The position numbers and the translations under genes were made by a program. Positions 26,001-38,253 of a stretch of DNA of 64,000 nucleotides are shown here, one piece after another (the stretch's first letter is position 1; every line of letters starts with the position of its first letter). Location of the stretch: the NCBI RefSeq assembly GCF_040581485.1, contig NC_090128.1, positions 29,232,931 to 29,296,930 on the forward strand. The letters run 5' to 3'. Below the pieces are notes generated by a model. That model saw only the letters and a program-made list of their open reading frames with translations. It had not been told where the DNA came from and made no database searches. The stretch is from Linepithema humile. Lineage: Eukaryota; Arthropoda; Insecta; Hymenoptera; Formicidae.

Positions 26001-29000
26001 TTCGATTGTAGGATAATAATTCTTGAAAGTTAAATACAAGAAGAGGAGCTAGAATTATCAGTTTTCGTCGTAGCGGAAAACTTATTAACATTTTCAATGA
26101 AATCTCAAAGAAGAAGATTAATTTAATATAAATCTTGTATGTAAAAAATTATACATATAAGATAAATTACACAGAAGGATGTGATTGCTAATAAGAATTT
26201 TTTGTATATAATTCGAGTAATTATATTCGACAAAAAGTTTGAAGTTGTGTTGAGAGATTTTTTATATGATGAAATATTTGTTAATATTCGTTGCAAAGCA
26301 GAATAATTCTTAAAAATTGAACCAGTACATTTTAATAATACAATCAGATATCTATATTTGAATATCAGAATCAGCATATGCGTGATATCATATACCATGC
26401 CACCAGCATGGCATCGCCAAAAAAGAAATAATCCTGTCAAAGGATCAGAGTGCGCATCAAACTGGCTTCCTCGAATAGCATCAAGATGAAACGAGCAAGT
26501 TATCATCCGTAGATCGACACCACCTCTAACCAGGGGATCGAACGTGAAAAGGAGCAGCAAATGATGCTCAAGTCAAGTGACTGAAGCCAGCCGAATCCTT
26601 TATTGTTCACGGATTAACAAGTCGAGTCGCTCGTCGTCCCTCGAACGCTTGTCCGAGGCTCTCGAAATCTGCGCGCGCATGCCATCTTCTGCAGTCCGGT
26701 GAATGAATCATCTTTCTTGATCGAGGAGGGCAATTTTTTTTGGCAATGCTTGCATACTTCCAATTAAGTTGATACATTTTCACTTTAGTTCTGATCCTTG
26801 AAGATAATTCAACATATTTTTAATCTCGTTTCTACATTTTTGCAAAATATAAGATGATTGCTGTTTTATCGTTTTCTTCGGAGTGTTTTAGTAGTGCATA
26901 AATTTTCACATAGTTTTAATTACATTTTTACGATAATTTAAAAAAATATTTGTTTTTTTTTTTCGTGGTCTTAAGTCTTGCAAGACAAAAATGTATATAT
27001 GTTTTACAACGGAGCGATTGTCACTTTTTGTTTCAATTTTATCGGAGTTATTGAATTATTACAAATCGATTACAAAGTGCTTTTGAACGAAGTTCAATGC
27101 AATGTGACATGCCAGACTTTTTTATCCATAAAAATATAAGATAGTAGAAGGAGAAATGCACAAAAAAAAATTTTTTATTTATACTTAAAATTTATTATGA
27201 GTATAAATAATCCAAATTTTGGTAGAGTTTTTTTTTGTTCTTATTAATGTCTGCAATCAAATTGACGAGGAGAAGAGAAAAGAAATTAATAATTGGTATT
27301 TTTTTTATCTCATGTCTGATAATAAAGAGATATGCATTATGTGTGAATTATGATAATCTCGATCAAGAGGCCATCAAATCTTTTTAAAACGCTCTCTAGA
27401 CGGCTTTATGGCTTTTGTCGGAACAGCCACCGTTGTGGCATGTCACGAATTTACCTCGTAATTCAATTCCCACGGCCAGTGGCGATAATTACAGGCCGCG
27501 GCGCGCGGCCCTTACGTACATTCAAGCCGCGGCCGGCCATCTTTTTGCCTTCTGCTCACAACACACCGTTGATCGTCCGCGCTATACAAGTTTCTCTCGA
27601 TATAAATCTCGGAGCGATAATCGCATCATCAATCCATGGCCGTCGATAAAAAAAGATTAACAAAATCCATTAGCTAATATAGATCATAATCAAAACTCTT
27701 ATTAATGATATTACGCATAGTTTAGATAAAATCTTATATCAAAGTGAGAAATCTTCCGAGAGAGAGAGAGAGAGACTCTTACATCCAAATGAAATATTAT
27801 TATTAAAATAATTATTTGATAATCGAACGCATTACTTCGTATCGTGTATATATTGCAAGTCTTTTAGTTCTCTCTTTGTTCTTCTATTATTATCTCTTGC
27901 AATTTTCCACATCAGTTTTATGCAGTTGCGGCCTTATATCGGTCTCAGCAATTCTCAATTCAATAACGTATAATCGCATATACTTTACGCGATCGATCAA
28001 TTAAGTGCAGCGCTGTATGTAAGATCGTTCCCTCATCTCTTTTCTTGCTCCCATACTTTTTTTTTGTTCCTCCCCGTGGAATCGGCTTACCTGCCGAGTG
28101 AATGGCGTGAATTATTATCCGGGGCCGCGTTTCGAACCGACAGGGTCCTGCTTATTAAGATATTTCGGGGTCCGATAATATTATTCCCGGCCTCATTGAA
28201 ACTTCCTTAGCAACAGAAATGCGCGGCACACGACAGAACTCGCGGCACTCGCGGCGCAAATTGGTTTTCTTTGATTCGCTGAACCCGGCCGATAATTAAA
28301 ACGTCTTTTTATTTATGACGGAATGAAAGTTTTACAGGATGTTATCTCTACGAGCAAACTCGCGCAGTAAGCGGCTCGCGAGGCGAGAAGATATACGCGC
28401 GAATGGCACTCGTGGCGGAAATTGACTTTCGTTAAGTTAAGAAGCGGAAAGAAATTTAAAACGACACTTTATTTATCGAACTGAGAATCTTATTCTACAC
28501 GATCTTATCGCTAAGCCGCTTGGAAAGATCCGCGGCGGAAGGACTGCGAAATAAAAAGATACACGCACCTTCACACCTTTCGAAAGCGAACGAAGTAAGA
28601 ACATAATTGAATTACCTACCGATTTGTTTACCGACAAAAGTGTTAGCGTTTCTGGTTTCTTCGAAACGTTATCGGCAATACGTAAATGTGCATATTTACA
28701 ATTATGTATACAGAAAATTTGCATCACAATTCGTATTTGTTGAAAAAAGATCAACGTGCTCCGTTAAAAGCGCTTGGGTGAAAAAGGAAAAATCAATTTT
28801 TGCACTCTCATAAATGTGCAAAACACCTTTAAGGCCCGCAATCAAGACGCCAGTCGTCGCTGATGGAAACTTATGAGCCAACACTCAAACGCGACGACGG
28901 CGCGTCGTGGCCGGTCGAGCCGGAACGAAATGTGAGAAAATCGAGGTATAAAAGGAACTGACGATAAATCAATCGAGCCTTATCTTGCTCGCTAACCGAA

Positions 29001-32000
29001 AGTTGAATGAACGCGGAAGACCGCGACATTTTAGCGAAAGAAAGTTATAGCGCGACGTTCAAATATTAAATGTTCTCTTTAGCCAAATTAACATATCTTA
29101 AAACCTTAACAGCGCGCAAGTAGAATTATCTGGTTGTATCTCTTGATTCTAAATTAATATACTTGAAAAGATTGATATTAAAAAAATATTACTCTATCCG
29201 CGCATGCTGAAATCATCTAATGAAACTTTATCTTATCTTTATCTTATGTCGACTGCTGATTGAAATGTGCGCAGCACTGTATTTGAAAAAATGTAGCACG
29301 TCTCGTTATAAAGAATATCGAGAATCGCCTGCGCGACTCGAACACGGACGGGATGGAGAGCGAGAATAAATCGAGTGCATTTCTTACTTCTGCACCTCGT
29401 ATCGAAAGCGCGTTAATTGCGTGGTGAAATTTAATTATTCGGAATTATATCTGAAGCGGCAACATCACACGTCCGAGCGAAATATGCGGATCGTTTACAT
29501 TCGCGCATTACTTCCATTCACTTGGCGCTTCTCGTGCGAGCAACACGTCTCCGTAATTGCGATTGCGCAATTTTATCTCGACGATCGATCGAGCGTACCG
29601 AGAGCTCAGGACTGAAAACAATTATTGTCACGACGCCAGATATTTATCACGTAACAGAATGGCGATATCAATTTCGACGACACGAATTTATGCGATTCTT
29701 GTAGCGCGCAATGAAAAATTCATCGCGCCATTCATAATTCTGCATTTAGAAGTGACAGCGTTTTCCTCGGGCCACCCTGTATTTAAAGTGATCTCTTGCC
29801 GCCACGTCGTTACAGTCTGACAACTTCACGGCAATTAAGCTCGTGCCATACGATGCGCTTTCGGGTTATTTTTAAGCTGTAGAAAGCCTCCCTCCGCGAG
29901 GGAGCAGGACGGAAAACGGATATAGACGGATGCGCTTGAATCACCGCGGCACACGCGGGAACTCGTGTGTGGCGAAGGGTTAACGATCGGAAGCTCTCGA
30001 GGATTTTTCGTCTGTTTCCTCCCGCCTCACTTTTCTCTCTCGGCGAGGAGACTCACGCTCTCTCTCTCTCTCTCGCAGCCGCGGAAAGAATAAACGCGGC
30101 AGACTGGGCCGTTTATGAAAGTCTTGTGTCGCGCCGCAGGTATATCGGAGCGGGTATTTACCCGCGTGCAGATTGTATATGTTACCTGCATACTTTCGGC
30201 TTCTCCGGCACCGAGCCAGACGTACGTACAAGTATCGTGGCGCGGTTCTTTAGCCGAGGGAAGAACACGGTAAGAAGGAAAAAAAAAAAAAAAAAGAGGA
30301 GACCACGACCGAGAAGGAGAGAACGAGGCCCGCAACTCGAAACTCAGTGGGCTTTTGCCTCGTACCGTACCGCCGATTGGACTGCTTGCGAAATCGAATT
30401 ACTCGGCCCGATTAACCATCGGTGTTTGTGAACCGAGGGGATTGCGGCTTCGGCTTCGATTCATCGATCCCGATCAATTATCTCTGTTGGTGCGTGTGAG
30501 GTTTCTTCCTCATTCGTTCGGCGCCCGAGGAAAGTATTTTTATCATCTAAAATTTGAGCGCGCTACAATATTCGTTAACTCGGCGAGATTCATAAATATT
30601 AAAGCCGCTCGAAGTCGAAGTTATTTTATTGATCAAGTTTTTCGTCAACACTGATGTTAATATTGATTCTACACTACAGTTTGTTGCAATACAAAAATTA
30701 AAACTGTAGATTTAGGAAAGGTTTCTTGAGACAGAAAACATTTTGTAACAAGGTTTTTATATCCGCTCTAAATTGTAAGAGATTTTCAGAACTCTAAAGA
30801 TTGTTTATCGGATCGAGGACGAAGGTTATTTAGGAAAATCGTGTTTCTCATGATTTCTAACATTGTTCCTGCGCGCTGATAACCGCGAGACGAAGCATTG
30901 GGCGATAAAGGATGTGTGTAGCGTTGCAAAGGGTCTTCCATCACGGCTGACCTCCTTTTTAAAGAAGACTGAGCAATTCTCTCTGAGAGACCGAATCGAG
31001 TCGTAAAATCGACGGTCTTGGACCACCCAGGGCCCGCAATAATACGTTTCCTCGAACTTTCTCGGGTAATGAAGGCGATTCTCGCTCGTAACGAGCAGCA
31101 GAGTGTCTCGAAAGATGTTATGCCCGCGCTACGCGCATTGGTATAAGTTACCGCGTTCCCTAACGTCACTCTCACAATCACGTTTTTCCCTTTTACGATG
31201 GCCCACTTTGCAATTCAGCCGACGGATTGCGGTATGACGCATCTCATTTACGGCTGCATCCTTTGTGTCCTCGCATTCTCGCTTAATGGACGGTTTGGAT
31301 TTCATGTACATAAATGTCACAATGCACATGTTAAAATTCTATTTAAAATATTACGAAAATCAATTGAGCCATATTAAAAAAGAAGACGTGGCATCTCCTG
31401 AAATCGCGTCGTATTAGAACGCTATGCGCGCACTAATTTCGCCGGCGCACCGATAAACGCGCGACGAAAGTAGTCCTCGCACACCGATACTCGCGTGTCC
31501 GTCGCACGTGCGCAAATGGCTTTTGGCAACCATCGCGGGGAGTTGAACCGAGATCGGATTGGCAAGAGACCAGGACGTGGAATCCTTCGCAGCAGACCGC
31601 GCGGTGTCCACTCGTCTTGTCTCTTTCAACCGCGTCCGAAAATGCGATTCTCCCGCGTAAATTCTCACGTCGAGAACGGAAAAGCGTCGTAATAGTCGTA
31701 ACTCGCCACACAAATAATTCGCTGCACAAATAATACGGCGTGCGTGTACTCGCTATTACTTCGAGAAGTACGTAAATATACAATATATTATACCAGACTG
31801 TGTAAAGACCAAGGCAAGTGTCCAATTAGGTTTAACGAAACAAGAATATGTTATCTTATTACAAATTTAATATGCGCTTTCATCTGACGTTAATGTGAGA
31901 CTTTTTATAGCGCTTTTAGAAATAATTACAAAATTGCACAGTTCTTCGTACCTTTTTGTCGCTTCATTTTCCATTTACAATATCTCGTGATATAATTACA

Positions 32001-35000
32001 AAATTTCTCTACAACGGGCAACCAAATTGCAGCTATTTCTTTTATTATAGTCCAGGGATGAGGCTATAGATCGTGAAATTGCTGCTTCGGTAACGATATA
32101 AATTGCTGTAACGTAATGTCGCGCGAGGGGTCATTGCACCAACGTACACTTACATGTCTAAATCCAATTTTGCTCAGCTTCCCTCTGTACAGACTTCGAC
32201 ATGCGCGCAATCGAATTTCGGTCTTCGTCAAATAATCATTTCCCCCGACGACGTTTCCCGTAATTCGATTCCGCTCGCGCCGACCGGCCTAAGAACTCAA
32301 TTTCTAAACGCTGTCATCTGCGGAAATCGTATATTCCTTCTTTGTGTCAATTTTAATTTGCCTCGCATATTAGCAGCAATGAATAATAAACGAGTACGAG
32401 AGACAGAGCAAAAAAAAAAGAACAAAGAAATTTTCTTATATCATAGATTTCTTATAAAGCAAAAATTTGCACCAATATTATAAACACATACGGATAATTA
32501 TAAATGTTATTCTTTATTCGTTTAATTTGATTTTGTAAATAATCATATTGTCCGAGTTTCAATGATACAATGTATGGTTACGTAAACGATAATCGATTAT
32601 CAATGTTGGCAATCTCGGTTGAAAAATATCAGTTTACGTATGCGCGCGACAGAGAATCATCATCGCGGAAAGGCGCGGAATCCTTCGTTTCCAGACTTTC
32701 GTAATCTTATATTCAGCGGAAGAATTTCAGGTCGCCGACGAATCTTCCGCGACGCGAGTCCCGTAATCGGATTATGTCGTCTCGCGTTACCTCAAATCCA
32801 TCCGCAATTAATACGTCCACCTTCTAGCGGTGGTAACGCGATACTTCCCCGATAAATCTGCCCGTTTCATGCATATATTGCCGGTGCATCGGACCGAGAC
32901 GTGGTAGCCAGCGACATGACGTGTCATCAAAATACGTCCGTCGGGAATAAGCCGCTAGAGAGATAGGACGAACATACGCGCGGCTATATTTTACACTCCG
33001 TACATTGATGGACAGAGCGAAAACACAGTTTGCAGACTGATGAATAATTGACATATTTACGTAAATTGTTGCATGCGATTGCAGAATATTAATACATGAT
33101 TTTAACGTATGGAAAATTCTGGAATGAAAGTCGGTTATCATTGAGATCATTTTTTGCGTTACTTTTGAATTAAAGATTCGTTAATACCGTTAGGTGTGAT
33201 TTTTCAACAGTAAATAGTGACGTAAAAGGCAGCACTAGAAGCGCGCGAAACACTGTGAACTGTTATTAATCAAAATACAAATAGCATTTCAACCACAATT
33301 CAAGTCCAGTATCGTATCGATCGGTGCTGCTACGGTCAGTAAATCCAGCCTTTGTTCTGTCATTTCTCCGAGTCTTCAACTTTTCGCTCTAGGTTTTCTG
33401 TGTAATCTGAACCCTTTTTTCTTTGTCTTTTCTCAGACTGAAGAAGGTTCGAAATTGGAGTCGAAATATTGTTTTTGTATCTTGATTAGTGATAGTTCAT
33501 AGTTCTTGCGCTCCGATAACCGTGCTTTTGGTTCTCCTTGCTTTCTATATCACTATTATTTTTTATTTTTTAAATTTGCAATTATATTTTCAGCCATAAC
33601 ATTATATCTATTATTATGAGATTATTAACTTCGTATTTTATTTTTCCCCCCAAAAAAGCTGAACAAGTTACACTTCTCAAACGCTTTATTAGCTACCGTG
33701 TAAGATTATGTCGAAGATAATTTGTAATAATACCGTTTTCAGTGTGAAAATCCCCCGAAGCTGGAATCCATTAGTCGGTTCGATTCATGTCGACGGATTT
33801 GTCGAGTCAATCGAGCCTCTAATTATTATTTCTGCAGAGATTTCTTTTTTAATCGCGCAACTTCCCGCCTGTGTATTATGTTAGCGACCTGATTTGCGCA
33901 TTCGATCGCGAACGAGTATTAAAATAATAAAAGAATTTTATCCGTCAGACACTCCCCGATTATTTTTACCGGCGTGTTGTTTCTAAGAAAGGTAGCAATA
34001 AGCGCCTGATTTAATAACATATCGCGCGCGCATTTGCCACGCAACGCTTTCCCGCGCAATCGATGATAACATGTTAGGGCGACTTATCCGCAGCGACATT
34101 TAATTGATTCGTTTATTTAATTATTCTAAGCAATACCTTGAATGAATAATACCGGGCGCTAGCCGTTTAATTGGATATTGCGCGCACCGGTTTTCTATGA
34201 TGCCTTATCACACTGCCATTAGAATGTGCAGTTTCACCGCAACAATTTTGAATAATTAGCGATGCATGTTTATAAGGCACGCAGAATAAAACATCGCCAT
34301 CCATCGATAAATAGGAGTAGCTGTTAAGAAATATGTTTTACGTGTTTTACTTAAATTGTATTAACAATTATTTTGTTTATTAATTTTTTATTAACACAGT
34401 GATGGACTTTTATTTATATGAAGCTGGTGTTGATACAATAATTAATGATAATGTGGTCTTTGTAATATAATTTAATAATATTTTGTCTTCTTATTTGTTA
34501 TTCAAATTAATTTTGGCAAATTGTACTTCCTGCAATGGGTGTTTTTGGGGAATTTGCAGCAGTTGTATCAATTTTCGGGTTAGTTCGGTAAGATCAGTAT
34601 GCTAGCAATGCTAATTAAAACAATGTTTACAACTGTTTATGTTGTCTCGATCGATCGACTCGCGCGGTAGGCGCATTTTGAAGTCTGTCCACGTGGGAGT
34701 GGAAAGGCGCCGTCCAGTCCTCCAAGAGAATCGCTTTTGTTCCACATCCATGCTTTACCCTCCTGCTTACTCTTCTACCGGCGCGGGCTCCGTTTGCGTG
34801 GGTCGACAATGAAGCGAAACATTAACGACACACGGCGATGCGAAATCGCCTGATAATGCGGCTCTTGCGGCCATTCACGAATCTGTCGGAATTTTTGTAC
34901 GCTTATCCTTAACGACGTGTTTTATGATACGCCATAAAATTCAATGCACTACGAGATATTTTGGACAAGTGACAATATAAAAATGCAAGAATATAATTTA

Positions 35001-36934
35001 TCAACGTCTATATATGAGTTCATGCATATTCCACAATCTCCATGCATTTGTGTATTTTTTATAAATCTTTACGATGTTTTGCTAAGCCTGTGAAATAATT
35101 TGCGTACGTGTCAACGTTTAACACGTCATCCGTTATGCTGTGCTAAACGGCCACGGCTCTTTCGCTTCCTCATTATCTCACTTAACTCGCTGAACAAGGC
35201 GAGGTGTGGTTAACAATCGCGTGTGTAAATCATTATTATCGGCGCGCGGTGCTTCCACAAGGAGGGGGGAGGGGGGGACAGAGAAACGGAGAAAGAGTTA
35301 GGATTTTCTAATAACAACGGGCCGCTTCTTCGGCTGGCTGCTCACCGGCCCTGAAGAACGAGCCTGTGGATGTCGCGAGGTATCGGGCACTTCGAGCCTT
35401 AACTGCTACGGGAACCGGCCGTCCGGTTAAAACTTTCTTGTCGGCGGACTCCACTCTCGGTGCACCCCATTTACGGACCTGGCAAGATAGCGTGCAATGC
35501 CAATTTATTAGTGATGCCCCTTAGCCTCGGTCAAGAAGGGGGTCCAAGCGTCGGTCCCCGCGTCGCGCCCATAAAGGGGGAGCTCTTTACTTCGTGAGAA
35601 TCTTCGCGACGACGACTTTTGTCCGCCACGCTGCAGCGATTCTCTTTGTTCGCCGCTGGATTTACCACGCGCGTAAACTTCCTCGGTGGAAGTTACACCT
35701 CTCCCCGACGTATCGCGTATCATATGCCGATCCTGTTTGCAGATAGAGTTCAGCTTACCGCTTAATTTGTTAATATCAAAATTTATATCCGACTGCTTTA
35801 TCTTTCAGCATCCCTGACGGACGTGCGCGCGCTCGGCCCGTTATCCGCGGTAACAGGACAGGATATCGATAGCTGTTTAGATAAAATCAACGATAAATCA
35901 CCGGCAATCGCGATCGCGGACTTTCACATTCCCGTTGTCGCTCGTCCGCCGCCGCCGCCGCCGCCTTTAAACGCGATCGATATCGCGAGTCGCTCTTCTG
36001 AAACGCGCAGTCATCGGCGCCCGTTCATTATCGCGAATCGCGCGGACCGACGGTTGGCGTGCGCTCATTGTTGCCGGCGAGCGTGAAACTGTAAAACGCG
36101 GCTGTAAACGCGCGGCAACGCGCGCACGCGCGTAAGCGCTGAGCATTACTGGCGGAGGTGTCGCTTCTTCTTCGAGATCCTGTCGCGGATAAGAGCCACG
36201 AGACGCGAGAGATCTGTTTACGATACCGACTTCCTAGTCTCTTCTGCCGCCGCTTCTTCGCCCTGCCGCTTCCACACCTCGACGAGTTTCTCGCTGCCTC
36301 GCGTCCGATGATATCTGTTCTCTCTCGTCCGAGTTAACTGGTCTGGTTAGCAATTCTGGTAAAAGGCTTTCCTTGCGAAGCGAACGAAATTGATCGACGG
36401 CACGATTGTGTGAAAGCGTTTCATTCAATCCGGCTGATTTTACAGAAATTGATATTTGAAAGCCTAAATTAAAAAGCATAGCTTTTGTAAAATGATGAAG
36501 ATTGACGTGCCCTCATTTATTAATTAAATTTTATAATTAAAACAATAATGCAACTTATTTGATGGAATATATAAATAATTAGTTTCTGTCTCAGTATTTT
36601 CGAATTTACTAATTGTAAGTACAAATACACGCAAATCTACGCAAAGCATTGCTGTATTAAAAAATTAATGTTTTTTATATTTTTTATATATACAGGGTGA
36701 TTCAGAACAACCCAGGTGTCCTTGCACAGACGTATTCCTGAGTTAATTCTGAGACGATTTTTCCTTTACAAAAATTTTGTCCGCGGCTTATTTTTCAAGT
36801 TATAAAAGAAAAGTTATCAAATCACGGGACGAATACAGAAGATAAGCAGGAGCGGCGCAACTGGGCGCAACTCCATTCGACACGGATGATTACAGGACGC
36901 ACGTTGCGATCAAACACACGTGATGAAACACGCG

Positions 36935-37004
<70 letters not shown>

Positions 37005-38222
37005 CTCTCTCTCGCTTTCTTTCTCTCTCTCGCTCGCTTACTTACTTTTACAAATTCGACGTCTTCATTCTGTTTGACGGATGAATAATTTTACCGGGGA
37101 TAAGCAATAAAAATTTACACAGCACTTGACATGCAACAAATCCATACCGAGATTTATAAGACATACATTTTTTTTTCGTATCACGTATCGAATTTACTCA
37201 CGTAAATGAATGATTTATAAATCGATTCATTACTATTAATCACTGCCGAATAATCATATACCGCTTACTTTTATTAAGAAAAAAGTACACACTACATGCA
37301 ATTACAGTAATCAATACTTTTACAGATTTACACACACTCACACACGAATCTATCGGTTTGTTATTACTACCGATTAATTATTCGGTGACTAAAAATTATT
37401 CGAAGGATACGCCTAACGTTTACACAACGCACGTAGCTCGATGCGGAGACAGTACTCGATGTAAACAATGAACCAGATTATGTTTTTATTGAAAAGTATT
37501 GTTACGCCTGTGCTTTTCGCCACTGATGCTGTGTGTTACAGCTGACGGACCGATCGATAATATCGATCGGTCACTATAAGTTCAAGCCGTATGGCATTTG
37601 TAAATAAACAAGTTGTTGCTAAGAGAATGTAAACAATCGATATTATCGATCGGTCCGTCAGCTGTAACACACAGCATCAGCGGCGAAAAGCACAGGCGTA
37701 ACAATACTTTTCAATAAAAACATAATCTGGTTCATTGTTTACATCGAGTACTGTCTTCGCATCGAGCTACGTGCGTTGTGTAAACGTTAGGCGTATCCTT
37801 CGAATAATTTTTAGTCACCGAATAATTAATCGGTAGTAATAACAAACCGATAGATTCGTGTGTGAGTGTGTGTAAATCTGTAAAAGTATTGATTACTGTA
37901 ATTGCATGTAGTGTGTACTTTTTTCTTAATAAAAGTAAGCGGTATATGATTATTCGGCAGTGATTAATAGTAATGAATCGATTTATAAATCATTCATTTA
38001 CGTGAGTAAATTCGATACGTGATACGAAAAAAAAATGTATGTCTTATAAATCTCGGTATGGATTTGTTGCATGTCAAGTGCTGTGTAAATTTTTATTGCT
38101 TATCCCCGGTAAAATTATTCATCCGTCAAACAGAATGAAGACGTCGAATTTGTAAAAGTAAGTGAGCGAGCGAGAGAGAGAAAGAGAGCGAGAGAGAGTT
38201 GTGTGTGTGTGTGTGCGCGCGC

Positions 38223-38253
<31 letters not shown>

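Noticed and set aside
30079..30140. CT-run plus GCAG acceptor followed by a short open stretch and GCAG|GTATAT donor, looking like an exon
   Set aside because: The laminin exons on either side join perfectly without it, and the encoded segment resembles no laminin sequence. The CT run is a microsatellite that mimics a splice acceptor.
29967..30431. 154-codon open frame in a GC-rich patch
   Set aside because: It is Arg-rich with a Lys/Arg run from an A-tract and has no domain. Overlapping open frames on the other strand show that composition explains it.
33430..33480. GACTGAAGAAGG followed by a GTCGAAATATTG-like stretch, reminiscent of 3' ends of some non-LTR or Penelope-like retroelements
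   Set aside because: No reverse-transcriptase remnant or second copy is visible in the window, so the resemblance is too short to annotate.
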